This document shows, in pieces, positions 13,972-22,209 of a stretch of DNA of 23,182 bases. Made by a program: the position numbers and the translations under genes. The stretch covers positions 1-23,182 of the forward strand of contig CAYLLE010000046.1 of the NCBI GenBank assembly GCA_964384485.1, given 5' to 3'. Numbering within the stretch: position 1 is the stretch's first letter; each line of letters starts with the position of its first letter. Source of the DNA: CAYLLE01 sp964384485. GTDB lineage: Bacteria > Spirochaetota > Spirochaetia > CAYLLE01. Below the pieces are notes generated by a model, which was given only the letters and a program-made list of their open reading frames with translations, did not search any database and was not told the origin of the DNA.

Positions 13972-15776
13972 TGAAGATTCCCGATAAGCGCCATCTGCTG
14001 AACGGAACCGAGATCATCAGTGAAGGCTACTGCGATCAGCCGTATGCCGTAAAAGATGACGATGGGGCATGGGTCTGTGTTCTCACGGCTGGAAGCGGAA
14101 AAGAGGGCGCTGCCGGACAGCATATGGTGAGCTGCCGGAGTGAAGACCGGGGCCGGACATGGAACACTTTTACCGATATCGAACCTGTTGACGGTCCCGA
14201 ATCTTCCTACGGGGTTCCCCTGAAAGGTCCGAACGGGAGAATTTATTGTTTTTATAACTACAATGTATACCGGGAAAAAAACCGTATAACAGACGAGCTG
14301 GTAAAATACTGCGGGCGGCTGGATACGATGGGAGCATTCGTGTTTAAATATTCCGACGACGGCGGCAGGACCTGGTCAGAAAACCGGGTTGAGATTCCAG
14401 TCCGGGAGATGGAGATCGACCGGGAGCATCCGTTCCCGGGGATCAGATTCTTCTGGACCGTTGGAAAGGCCTTTTCCTGGGACGGCAAGGCTTACGTCCC
14501 CCTGTACAAAGTGGGAGACCGGGGAGACGGCTGGTTCAGCCGGTCCGAGGGTATTCTCCTGGGAAGCCCGGACCTTTTAAAAACGGAGAATCCGGAAAAT
14601 GCCGGATGGATCACCCTTCCTGACGGAGACCGGGGAATACGCGCGCCCGAAGGCGGCGGTACCATAGCCGAGGAGCACAGCTTCGTCCCATTGAGCGACG
14701 GCACCTTTTACTGCGTTTTCCGAACCTATTCCGGATATCCCGCCAATACGGTGAGCCGTGATTTCGGCCGGACCTGGAGCGAGCCTGAGTTCCTCACGTA
14801 CGGTGACGGCCGCAAGGTGAAGAACCCCCGGGCCGCGAACTTTGTTTGGAAATGCGCCAACGGAAAGTATCTGTACTGGTTTCACAACAACGGGGGAAAA
14901 CAGCTGGGTGATAAACCGGATGCCCTGGTTCGGTCTTTCGCCAACCGGAACCCGGTATGGCTTTCGGGCGGAACAGAAACTGCTTCCGTCAACGGCCGCA
15001 CCATAACCTGGTCGGAACCTGAAATCGCGATTTATGATGATGACCCGATTGTCCGGATGAGTTATCCCGACCTGATCGAGGAGCCTGAACCGGACGGCAC
15101 TTCGTCATACTATCTGCTGGAGACTCAGAAGGTAACCGCCCGGGTCCACGAAATAGATCACGCTCTTGTAACCGGAATGTGGAATCAGCCGGAAGATCCG
15201 GGGACAAAAGATAACGGCCTGATGCTGGCCGCGAACGAACACGAGATACAGGCGGGACCCATTCCGATGCCGGATCTGCCGAAGTTCGCGGAACGGGATA
15301 TCACCCGTCCCGACCACGGTTCCGGATTCCGCAGAACCGGGGTGACCCTGATGGTTTCCTTTAAAGCCGGCGGAACGTCAGGCAGGCAGGTCCTGATGCA
15401 CAACCGTGATGAAGAGGGGAACGGCTTCAGCCTCGAAGTCAACGAAGAAGGTTTTGTCGAGTTTATCATGAGCGACGGGCAGTACCGGGCATTTCTCGAC
15501 TCCGATACTCCCGTATCACCGGGGAAGACGGAACACCTGACGGTTATTGTGGATGCCGGGCCCTGGATTATAAGTTTTGTCAGAAACGGCAAGTTTCAGG
15601 ACGGCGGCGAACGCAGGCAGTTCGGATGGGGCCGGTTTGGCTCTTTCTTTACCGGTCTCTCGGCGGGAGATTTTCTCCAAGTGAACCCGGATACCGTGGC
15701 TTCGGTCCGGATTTTTGACCGGGCGCTTACTGTCTCCGAAGCTGTTGCTCATTGGAACAGCTCACTGATCAAATAG
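13971..15776 (+). CDS. Asp-box (BNR) sialidase-like protein with C-terminal LamG-like domain
   Basis: A 601-residue protein with three Asp boxes of the S-x-D-x-G-x-T-W type: SEDRGRTW (57-64), SDDGGRTW (128-135) and SRDFGRTW (262-269). These mark a beta-propeller of the sialidase/BNR type. Residues from about 430 to the end (GVTLMVSFKAGG..., RIFDRALTVSEAVAHW) resemble a LamG/concanavalin-like jelly roll. Sialidases also need an arginine triad and a Tyr/Glu pair, which I cannot assign with confidence, so cleavage of sialic acid is not established. No signal peptide is visible, unusual for such hydrolases and suggesting an intracellular role on imported sugar. The ATG overlaps the isomerase stop codon by one base. 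The gene ends 15 bp inside the convergent polB gene. Confidence 0.78.
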   Translation: MKIPDKRHLLNGTEIISEGYCDQPYAVKDDDGAWVCVLTAGSGKEGAAGQHMVSCRSEDRGRTWNTFTDIEPVDGPESSYGVPLKGPNGRIYCFYNYNVYREKNRITDELVKYCGRLDTMGAFVFKYSDDGGRTWSENRVEIPVREMEIDREHPFPGIRFFWTVGKAFSWDGKAYVPLYKVGDRGDGWFSRSEGILLGSPDLLKTENPENAGWITLPDGDRGIRAPEGGGTIAEEHSFVPLSDGTFYCVFRTYSGYPANTVSRDFGRTWSEPEFLTYGDGRKVKNPRAANFVWKCANGKYLYWFHNNGGKQLGDKPDALVRSFANRNPVWLSGGTETASVNGRTITWSEPEIAIYDDDPIVRMSYPDLIEEPEPDGTSSYYLLETQKVTARVHEIDHALVTGMWNQPEDPGTKDNGLMLAANEHEIQAGPIPMPDLPKFAERDITRPDHGSGFRRTGVTLMVSFKAGGTSGRQVLMHNRDEEGNGFSLEVNEEGFVEFIMSDGQYRAFLDSDTPVSPGKTEHLTVIVDAGPWIISFVRNGKFQDGGERRQFGWGRFGSFFTGLSAGDFLQVNPDTVASVRIFDRALTVSEAVAHWNSSLIK

Positions 15777-18176
15777 GGAGAGCTGTTCTTCTCCGTCCAG
15801 TTTGACCGTAAGATCGATCTTTTCACGGGAAGTCCGTGAGAGGGTTTCGGAAAAATCGCCGGCAATCGGTTTGAGCTGCCGCTGCAGGTAGTGATCGTAA
15901 TCGATCGGCGCGGTTAACCTTCTGGCGGGCTGCGGTCCGTTCGCCGTAATAAAATAACTGATCCGCCCCTGCTGTTTTGCCGGAGGCAGAAGAGAGGCGG
16001 CCTTTACGTGGGGAGGCTGGGTTTTGGTGTATTCCCGGACTGGCTTCCGGAGGTGTTTTGTATAGAGGAGTTTTGCGTCGAGCTGCCCGTCCAGGAGTTT
16101 CAGCCGTGTCTCCTTAAGATACGCGGTTATCTTATCAACCGGGGTTTCCCGGAAGACCATATCCAGCAGCTTCATCTGAAATTCGTGTGCTAATTCTGTC
16201 CAGTCGCTCCGTACCGCCTCCATCCCTTTGACTTCGATGTACGGCTGTTTACCGGATTCACCGGGACTGACCAGCCCGGCATACCCTTTAGCCCGTCCTT
16301 TACCGCCGCCTTCTTCTCCGCCCCGTGCTGCCGGAAGAAAAAGCTTTAGATAAAACTTTTCGTATTCAATTTCCAGTTTCGGTTCCACCCTGTACTCGTC
16401 CCGGATGTAGCGCTCTAATGCCCGGTTCAGTTTCTCTGCTGTTTCTGTTCCGAACTCCCGGTCCTTAGATTCTCCCGGACAGCAGAAAAAAACCGAATCG
16501 GTATCACCGTACAGTACCGTGAGTTCCAGCTGTTCGAGGAAGTGTTTGCTCCATCGGAGCAGCATCTGTCCGAATTCGGTGATTGCGCCGGAAAGCTCTG
16601 TAGCCGCGAACCGGCATCCTGAAGAGCCCAATACACCGTAAAATGAGTTCATCACGATTTTATATACATACGATCCGATGGGATCGCCGGCCTGTTTAGA
16701 GGCTTCCCGGTTTTCGAAGAACCGGTCCAGCAGCTCCGGTAGAATCGCCTGTTCCCTGGGAAACTTGGCGCCGTTAGGAGCGGTGATGACATCGGTGCGG
16801 CCGGGCGCGGCACCGTAAGCCTGGACAAAACCGGCCGGGTCAATGTTAAAGGTCCTGATTATGGAGGGATAGAGGCTTTTGAAATCCAGGAGATACACAT
16901 CGTCGTATAGTCCCGGTCGGGGCGGGATGATAGCGCCTCCCGGTGCCCTTCCCACCGGAAAAGCATCTACCCCGGGAGACGGTGCAACCATCTCTCTCCC
17001 ATGAAGCGACTCCGTATAGAGATACTCGAAGGCGGCGATGCTGGTCCAGGCTTTCTGGATTCCGGCGCCGATAAGTCTGCTTTTTTTTACGGTAAGCCCC
17101 AGCAGGCCGGTTCTTTCAAGGATCCGGATAACAAGCTCGGAATCTTTTAGGCAGTAGAGACAGAATTTTTCGGGATTGTTGATCCTGAGCTCTTCAAGCT
17201 GTTTAAGTTTATCTTCTCCGTCCGCCGATTCGATCAGTTTTTTTTCACCCACCACCGCTTCCGCGATCGTGTCCAGGGTGTAGTCCGTGAACCGCTCCGG
17301 ACCTGACCGAACCAGTCTGAGCGCGTCCAGGGCCTGTCTGCCCGGGATAATAACCGCTGCCGATTTTTTCCCTTCAGGCGGAAGGATTTTAGCCGGCTCT
17401 TCCGACCGGCCGATGAGCAGGGGGATTCCATAGAAACCAAACCGCTCAGCGATTACCGGAAGGTCGAAATCTGTTGTGTTCCATCCGGTTATAATATCAG
17501 GATCGATTTCTCTTACCTCTTTTGCAAACCTTCTGAGGAGCTTCTCCTCGTTTTCACACGCGGATATTCTGGCATCACCCAAGGTATCGCCTGAAAACAG
17601 CACTTTTCCCTTATCATCGGTTGATCTGCCGGTGAAGCCTGTGAAAAGGGAGACGGCGTAAATTTCCTTTGTTCCGGGATCTGTTTCTATGTCAATAGAA
17701 AGTACGGTTAGGTCAGGTTCATAATCTTCCGGATCCAGTTCTGGGTCCATAAAGATTCTGTCCACATGGTTCCCCGGAACATCCTCGCCCCGTATCCGAA
17801 CTGCGCTGTGGATTCTTCTGGACATGAGAAACTGATCGGCCGGGGTAATATCGCTTTCATACGTACGGATTCCTTTCCCGGGAAGGAGACGGAGAGCGTG
17901 TATAAAGGCCGGGTAGTTCGGGAACTCTATCGGGACCGCCTCTTCTCCGTCCATGGTTTTCCATTTTACGGGTTCAGCCCCGGTGTATCCATTTTTTCCG
18001 TCCAGGGCCGCGAGGGATGAGGTGTAATCGCTTCGACGTACGTATAGTCTCGGTTGAAAGTTACGTATAATTGCGGCAAAAGTTTTCCCGTCTTCACAAC
18101 GTCCCACCAGGTGGATCATGGTCGGATTACGTCCGGTGGTGTAGGACGAATGAAGGATAAATCCCCGAATATCCAT
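15762..18176 (-). CDS. polB: DNA polymerase II (family B)
   Basis: An 804-residue family B DNA polymerase, close in length to E. coli Pol II (783), with roles in replication restart and synthesis past damage. The proofreading exonuclease is intact: ExoI DIE (162-164), ExoII NTTDFD (233-238) and ExoIII YCLKD (341-345). Polymerase motifs are intact: A DFKSLYPSII (431-440), B KIVMNSFYGVLGS (506-518) and C YGDTDS (556-561), with a KGMEAVRSDWT thumb segment. The last seven residues, QLSLFDQ, are a canonical beta-clamp-binding peptide, which would tether the enzyme to the sliding clamp. The ATG lies 2 bp after the rmuC stop, without a clear ribosome site, so translation is probably coupled. Its 3' end overlaps the convergent Asp-box gene by 15 bp; no terminator is seen. 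Confidence 0.95.
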   Translation of the reverse strand: MDIRGFILHSSYTTGRNPTMIHLVGRCEDGKTFAAIIRNFQPRLYVRRSDYTSSLAALDGKNGYTGAEPVKWKTMDGEEAVPIEFPNYPAFIHALRLLPGKGIRTYESDITPADQFLMSRRIHSAVRIRGEDVPGNHVDRIFMDPELDPEDYEPDLTVLSIDIETDPGTKEIYAVSLFTGFTGRSTDDKGKVLFSGDTLGDARISACENEEKLLRRFAKEVREIDPDIITGWNTTDFDLPVIAERFGFYGIPLLIGRSEEPAKILPPEGKKSAAVIIPGRQALDALRLVRSGPERFTDYTLDTIAEAVVGEKKLIESADGEDKLKQLEELRINNPEKFCLYCLKDSELVIRILERTGLLGLTVKKSRLIGAGIQKAWTSIAAFEYLYTESLHGREMVAPSPGVDAFPVGRAPGGAIIPPRPGLYDDVYLLDFKSLYPSIIRTFNIDPAGFVQAYGAAPGRTDVITAPNGAKFPREQAILPELLDRFFENREASKQAGDPIGSYVYKIVMNSFYGVLGSSGCRFAATELSGAITEFGQMLLRWSKHFLEQLELTVLYGDTDSVFFCCPGESKDREFGTETAEKLNRALERYIRDEYRVEPKLEIEYEKFYLKLFLPAARGGEEGGGKGRAKGYAGLVSPGESGKQPYIEVKGMEAVRSDWTELAHEFQMKLLDMVFRETPVDKITAYLKETRLKLLDGQLDAKLLYTKHLRKPVREYTKTQPPHVKAASLLPPAKQQGRISYFITANGPQPARRLTAPIDYDHYLQRQLKPIAGDFSETLSRTSREKIDLTVKLDGEEQLSLFDQ

Positions 18177-18178
18177 TC

Positions 18179-19033
18179 TTAAGGCGGCCCTTCAGGAGAT
18201 TCAAACCGTTCAGCTAATGATCCGATCCGTTCTGTCTGCTTCCGCACTTCGTCCAAAGACCGGGTCAGATTCCGGGTGTGCCCTCCGGTTACTTCAAGGC
18301 ACCGGTGGAGTTCAATGTAATCTTTTTTAAGCTGATGGATTAACGTATTCAGTTTCCGGTGATTACCTGAAATGCTGAATCCCCGAAGACCATAGGCTAC
18401 AGTCTGCAGGTAAAGAAAGAGATTCCCCGGACCTGCCGGTACAACCCCCTGTTTTAACGATTCCTCCAGAAGCCCGGAATGACCGGCCACAAAGAAATGG
18501 TAATAAATTTTTTCTGAAGGTATATACATCAAGGCGAAATGCATGGTCCCCTCTTCCGGACGAATGTACTTTCCGGAGATATCCCGTATGTGCTTTCGGA
18601 AAGCCCTTCTTGTTTCACCTGACACCTCTTCTCCGCTGTTCCCTTCCCGCTCCAAATCCCGTTTTACACTTTCCAGGGGAAATTTCGCGTCCACCGCAAC
18701 CATTGTTTTCCCCAGACTAATAACCGCGTCGGCCCGGGTCCCGTCTCTGAAGGTAAATTGAGTCTGATAAGAGGCTTTCGGAAGCCAGTTTGCCAGGAGC
18801 TCTTCCAGAAGGGTTTCTCCCAGTCCGCCCCGCGCCCGTGGAATAAGGAAGATGTCTGAAATACCGCTTATCTGATCTGAAATCTTATCAATCTGATCTA
18901 ACCGGCTTGTGATCCTTTCCAGTGATTTGCCTAAATCAATCCTGGGGGACCGCCGGAGAACCAGAACAAGGACTATCACAAGGGCCAGGAGAATAATCCC
19001 GCCGATGCCCGCAAAAATAATTCCGTCAGTCAT
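18179..19033 (-). CDS. rmuC: DNA recombination protein RmuC family
   Basis: A 284-residue protein with an N-terminal membrane anchor (IIFAGIGGIILLALVIVLVL), a short helical linker, then the RmuC nuclease-like domain: ARGGLGETLLEELLANWLP, YQTQFTFRDGTRADAVISL, VAVDAKFPLESVKRDLE, HFALMYIPSEKIYYHFF, NLFLYLQTVAYGLRG. RmuC limits recombination at inverted repeats and is thought to be a nuclease of the restriction-like fold; the D...DAKFP region fits. It is much shorter than the E. coli protein (475) because the long coiled coil before the domain is nearly absent. A GTG at 19069 is in frame, but it would overlap the -35 box of the divergent oxidoreductase gene and adds a hydrophilic tail, so I prefer the ATG at 19033. 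Neither start has a good ribosome site. First gene of the rmuC-polB pair. Confidence 0.88.
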   Translation of the reverse strand: MTDGIIFAGIGGIILLALVIVLVLVLRRSPRIDLGKSLERITSRLDQIDKISDQISGISDIFLIPRARGGLGETLLEELLANWLPKASYQTQFTFRDGTRADAVISLGKTMVAVDAKFPLESVKRDLEREGNSGEEVSGETRRAFRKHIRDISGKYIRPEEGTMHFALMYIPSEKIYYHFFVAGHSGLLEESLKQGVVPAGPGNLFLYLQTVAYGLRGFSISGNHRKLNTLIHQLKKDYIELHRCLEVTGGHTRNLTRSLDEVRKQTERIGSLAERFESPEGPP

Positions 19034-19062
19034 CTTTTTATTTGTACCATGTATTCCTTTAA

Positions 19063-19091
19063 TTGACACCCCGTAAACCTATCCGTACTAT
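19063..19091 (+). promoter_or_regulatory. Sigma70-type promoter of the oxidoreductase gene
   Basis: A perfect -35 TTGACA (19063-19068) and TACTAT (19086-19091) are separated by 17 bp, 38 bp before the ATG at 19130. Transcription would start near 19098, leaving a short leader with GGGAG close to the ATG. Confidence 0.75.
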
Positions 19092-19115
19092 ATGAATGAC
19101 AGATGATGGTCTAAA
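19087..19115 (-). promoter_or_regulatory. Candidate promoter of rmuC-polB, overlapping the divergent promoter
   Basis: On the minus strand TTTAGA (19110-19115) and TATAGT (19087-19092) are 17 bp apart. The -10 box occupies nearly the same bases as the -10 box of the oxidoreductase promoter on the other strand, so the two could exclude each other. Confidence 0.45.
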
Positions 19116-19129
19116 ACGGGAGTTTTATT

Positions 19130-20332
19130 ATGGAAAGAATTAGAGTAGGACTTATCGGGGTCAGCGGATTTGCCCAGGCTCACCTTAAGTCAATCCGGTA
19201 CAGCCAGGAAAAAGGGTACTGCAGTTTTGAAGCGGTGGTAATAAAGGAACCGCTGGATCTTAAAAATAATGAAGAAGAGAAACGGGACAGCCTGGCGAAA
19301 GAAGGTATAAGAATTTATAAAACATATCAGGAGATGTTCGAGACGGAAAAGGGAAAACTCGACGCCGTGACAATTCCTGTAGGAATCGATATGCATAAGG
19401 AGATGAGTATCGCCGCGCTCAAAGCGGGATATCATGTCCTGTGTGAAAAACCGGTAACCGGGAAATATGAAGACGCCCTGGAAATGCAGCGGGTAAAAAA
19501 TGAATCCGGCCGTTTCCTGGCCATCGGGTATCAGCATATATCAACACCTACAATACAGCGGATTAAAGAAATTGCCTTATCCAAGCATCTGGGGAATCTC
19601 CGTCAGGCAAAAACCCTGGTCCTTTGGCCCCGTTCTTCAGCTTATTACGATAGAAACTACTGGGCGGGAAAAATTGAAGTAAACGGGAAAACGATTTTCG
19701 ATTCTCCCCTCCAGAACGCGACTTCTCACTATCTAAACAATATGCTCTATGTGGCCGGTACGAGAAAAAATGCATCCCTAGAGCCTTCTTCCGTCTACGC
19801 GGAAAATTACCGTGCAAACCGAATTGAATCACCGGACACTCAATTCGCGCGAATTGCTTCTAAGGAAGGTATAGAAATAACCATGACCTCGGTACACGCC
19901 GCGCCGGAAAACCGTCATCCTGAAACCGAGTTTATCTTCGAAAACGGGAAGATCGACTGGTCATTCCCCGGAACGGCCAAAGTGTACCAGGGAGAAATGA
20001 TAAGCGAAGAGTTTGACGATACCGATGTCCCAAGGGAGGCCCACGGCTTTCTCGATTTTTTCACCGCTATTCGTGAAAACCGTGAACCTCTCTGTACGAT
20101 TGATAATTCCATCCAGCAGACCCTGGTGGTAAATAAAATTTTTGAATCCGCTCCTGTTTCCCCGGTTCCTGATGAGCATATAGAAGTTCATGATGTACCG
20201 GACTCGGAAGCTAAGCTGACGGTAATTAAAGGAATAGTAAAGGCTTCTGAAGAAAGTTACGCGACCCGGAAAGGTTTCGGAGAGCTGGAACTTCCCTGGG
20301 GAGTAGAGGGAGAAACTTTATTGCTGGAATAA
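19130..20332 (+). CDS. Gfo/Idh/MocA family oxidoreductase
   Basis: A 400-residue NAD(P)-dependent dehydrogenase-like protein of the family that oxidises or epimerises sugars and inositols in the cytoplasm. The N-terminal Rossmann fold starts VGLIGVSGFAQAHL (6-19). The family signature EKP is at 106-108 in YHVLCEKPVTG, followed by the substrate domain with GYQHISTPTI and a DSPLQNATSHYLNNMLYVAG segment placed where catalytic Asp/His residues usually lie. The glycine-rich loop is G-x-x-G-x-S-G, a common variant. Substrate unknown. GGGAG lies 7 bases before the ATG. It has its own promoter and stands alone; the isomerase and Asp-box genes 3-6 kb away could belong to the same pathway. No terminator is seen after it. 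Confidence 0.88.
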   Translation: MERIRVGLIGVSGFAQAHLKSIRYSQEKGYCSFEAVVIKEPLDLKNNEEEKRDSLAKEGIRIYKTYQEMFETEKGKLDAVTIPVGIDMHKEMSIAALKAGYHVLCEKPVTGKYEDALEMQRVKNESGRFLAIGYQHISTPTIQRIKEIALSKHLGNLRQAKTLVLWPRSSAYYDRNYWAGKIEVNGKTIFDSPLQNATSHYLNNMLYVAGTRKNASLEPSSVYAENYRANRIESPDTQFARIASKEGIEITMTSVHAAPENRHPETEFIFENGKIDWSFPGTAKVYQGEMISEEFDDTDVPREAHGFLDFFTAIRENREPLCTIDNSIQQTLVVNKIFESAPVSPVPDEHIEVHDVPDSEAKLTVIKGIVKASEESYATRKGFGELELPWGVEGETLLLE

Positions 20333-20373
20333 CGCTCCTTCAGTCCTATTCTATCTCTAGTGCTACCAAACGT

Positions 20374-20392
20374 GGTCACAGGGAATCATCAA
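20374..20392 (+). repeat. Possible degenerate dispersed repeat copy
   Basis: GTGGTCACAGGGAATCATC resembles the TCACCGGGAATTGCC form of the dispersed repeat at its central bases (TCAC, GGGAAT) but diverges after that. It lies in the 175-bp gap between the convergent oxidoreductase and peptidase genes, which holds no gene or clear terminator. Confidence 0.25.
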
Positions 20393-20507
20393 TTTCTTTA
20401 CCTTGAATGATTTGTTGTCTTTCCGATCTTTCCCGGATCCGGATCAGCATATCTTTCTGCTCTTAATAAATTTACTATGATTCCATGTCCACGTTCCGAG
20501 GCATTAC

Positions 20508-22025
20508 TCACTCTTTTAGTGCTTCGAGAATCAGCTTACCGGTGAACCGGGTGATACGCTCCATTCTCCTGTAGCTCAATTTATCCGCATGATCATCTAC
20601 CTGGTGATAATCACTATGGAGTCCGGTGTGCAGATTGATTACCCCGATCCCTTTCCGGAGAAAGGGAAGATGATCACTGGGCGCTTCAGCCGGATCTGAA
20701 TCCAGGCTGACCGTCAATCCCGCCTCCTCGGCAGCCGCTTCCGCGTCTTCTATCGTTACCGGCGAATTATTTCCGATAGAAACCTGGGGAGGGCGGCCAG
20801 GATTTCGTCCAATCATATCAAGATTGATCATCATCCTTATATCCCCGTCTGCTATGACGCCTGATTCGACAAAATGCCGTGAACCGAACAACCCCTGCTC
20901 TTCCGCGGAAAATGTCAGAAACAGCACATTATACGTAAAGACATCCTCCGGAAGTGATGTCAGATATTCCGCCGTTTCCAGCACCGCGGCGGTTCCCGAA
21001 GCATTGTCGTCCGCTCCGTTGTAAACGGTATCGCCTGAGCCTGAAAAAGATCCTAAATGATCATGGTGAGCCCCCAGGATAATCCAGCCATCTCCGGAAC
21101 CGGGTATATAACCCGCCACATTCCGGGCCGTCACCGGCATTGCCTCGGCATACCGGCTGACGCTGAGAACAGCCGGAACCGGATCAAGTTTCATCTCCGC
21201 CGGTGTTACTCCGCTCTCGAGCTTCCGCTGTAATTCTTTCAGGCTGCCCCATTCCGCAATAAAAGGTGTCGCTGTTCTTTCTGATATCATAACCGCCGGA
21301 AATGAGTCCGGTAATTCCGGAACACCGTGCTGCCGGCTGTACTTGGGATTACGGCTGCGGCTCAGGGGAGGAAAGGGCGGAATAACATCAATCTCTTTAT
21401 GGTTCAGGGGATCCGTAATAAGGATGAGACCGGCTGCCCCATGACTGAACGCGTTTTCCGCTTTCGACGCGAACGTCGCATACTCAGAATGTTCGGTACC
21501 GTCAAAGGGACTGGACGGATCTTTTTCTCCCGGCTCGTGACGGAAGATGAACACGATTTTGCCTTCCGCATCCAGGCCTGCGTAATCGTCATAACCGTAT
21601 TCCGGCGCGGTAATACCGTATCCCGCGAATATAGTTTCCTGTTCTGATTTTGTTGATCCGGAAAATGAGAAGGGAACGACATCACCCCCGCCTCGGTAAG
21701 TGCTCTCTGCTGCCTTCAGGTATGTATTGCTATAATCAAATCCGCTCCGGTAGAGGGTGAATGTCTGGAAGTAACTGTCCAACCCGGGAAGAGTCCGAAG
21801 TTCCAGACGCCGGAATTCAGAAGCGATATATTTTTCCGCTTTGCGGATTCCCCCGGTTCCGACCATTCTCCCGCCGTATTCGTCCGAAGCAAGTACCTCC
21901 ACTCTCTGTGTCAGATCGAACCGCAGGATTTCGGGAGAGAGCCGCGGTTCCGTTTTCCCAAATCCGGAAAGTATTATAATTATTGCCGGCAAAAGCAGTG
22001 TATTCTTGAGTATTTTTGTAAGCAT
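20508..22025 (-). CDS. Exported M28 family zinc aminopeptidase with PA-type insert
   Basis: A 505-residue metallopeptidase. Residues 1-22 form a signal peptide (MLTKILKNTLLLPAIIIILSG); there is no lipobox cysteine. Next come a short N-terminal helix region, a PA-like domain (about 110-260, with FAGYGITAPEYGYDDYAG and GAAGLILITDP), then the M28 catalytic domain. All zinc ligands are present: His320 (AHHDH), Asp339 (NGADDNASG), catalytic Glu375 with Glu376 (SAEEQG), Asp403 (NLDMIG) and His474 (SDYHQVDD). Such enzymes release N-terminal amino acids from peptides in the periplasm or medium. A longer frame reaches 22169 from a GTG inside repeat DNA, but the signal peptide argues for the ATG at 22025. 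No Shine-Dalgarno is present; TATAAT lies 6 bp upstream. The gene stands alone. Confidence 0.88.
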   Translation of the reverse strand: MLTKILKNTLLLPAIIIILSGFGKTEPRLSPEILRFDLTQRVEVLASDEYGGRMVGTGGIRKAEKYIASEFRRLELRTLPGLDSYFQTFTLYRSGFDYSNTYLKAAESTYRGGGDVVPFSFSGSTKSEQETIFAGYGITAPEYGYDDYAGLDAEGKIVFIFRHEPGEKDPSSPFDGTEHSEYATFASKAENAFSHGAAGLILITDPLNHKEIDVIPPFPPLSRSRNPKYSRQHGVPELPDSFPAVMISERTATPFIAEWGSLKELQRKLESGVTPAEMKLDPVPAVLSVSRYAEAMPVTARNVAGYIPGSGDGWIILGAHHDHLGSFSGSGDTVYNGADDNASGTAAVLETAEYLTSLPEDVFTYNVLFLTFSAEEQGLFGSRHFVESGVIADGDIRMMINLDMIGRNPGRPPQVSIGNNSPVTIEDAEAAAEEAGLTVSLDSDPAEAPSDHLPFLRKGIGVINLHTGLHSDYHQVDDHADKLSYRRMERITRFTGKLILEALKE

Positions 22026-22031
22026 GGATAT

Positions 22032-22037
22032 ATTATA
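22032..22037 (-). promoter_or_regulatory. Consensus -10 box adjacent to the M28 start, leaderless
   Basis: TATAAT on the minus strand is followed by ATATCC and then the ATG, so transcription would begin at the start codon. The -35 region is weak (TAGTTC at 17 bp or TTGTAG at 20 bp). Confidence 0.45.
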
Positions 22038-22161
22038 CAAAAAATTGCCAACAAGAACTACAATAGCTGCATATTTTTTTCGAGGAAAAATGACAAATAC
22101 CAGTGATGCTGGTTTATGTAATTGCTTATAATAAAAACAATTTATAAATTTTAATGCGAAT

Positions 22162-22183
22162 GTGATCACCGGAAATTACTGAC
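22162..22183 (+). repeat. Dispersed intergenic repeat, copy 6
   Basis: The 22 bases begin GTGATCACCGGAAATTACTG and resemble the left arm of the 15-78 hairpin (GATCACCGGGAATTGCCG), with changes in the second half. It lies between the M28 gene and the left end of the IS element. Confidence 0.45.
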
Positions 22184-22209
22184 GTTCAACCGTATGTATG
22201 TTGAAACTT

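Noticed and set aside
20374..20455. Short minus-strand frame reading MLIRIRERSERQQIIQGK before a stop
   Set aside because: It has only 24 codons, no good ribosome site and a stop directly upstream. It may be a remnant, but nothing supports it as a gene.
22026..22169. N-terminal extension of the M28 peptidase to a GTG at 22169
   Set aside because: The extra 48 residues are not signal-like, the GTG sits in a dispersed repeat copy, and a good signal peptide begins at 22025.
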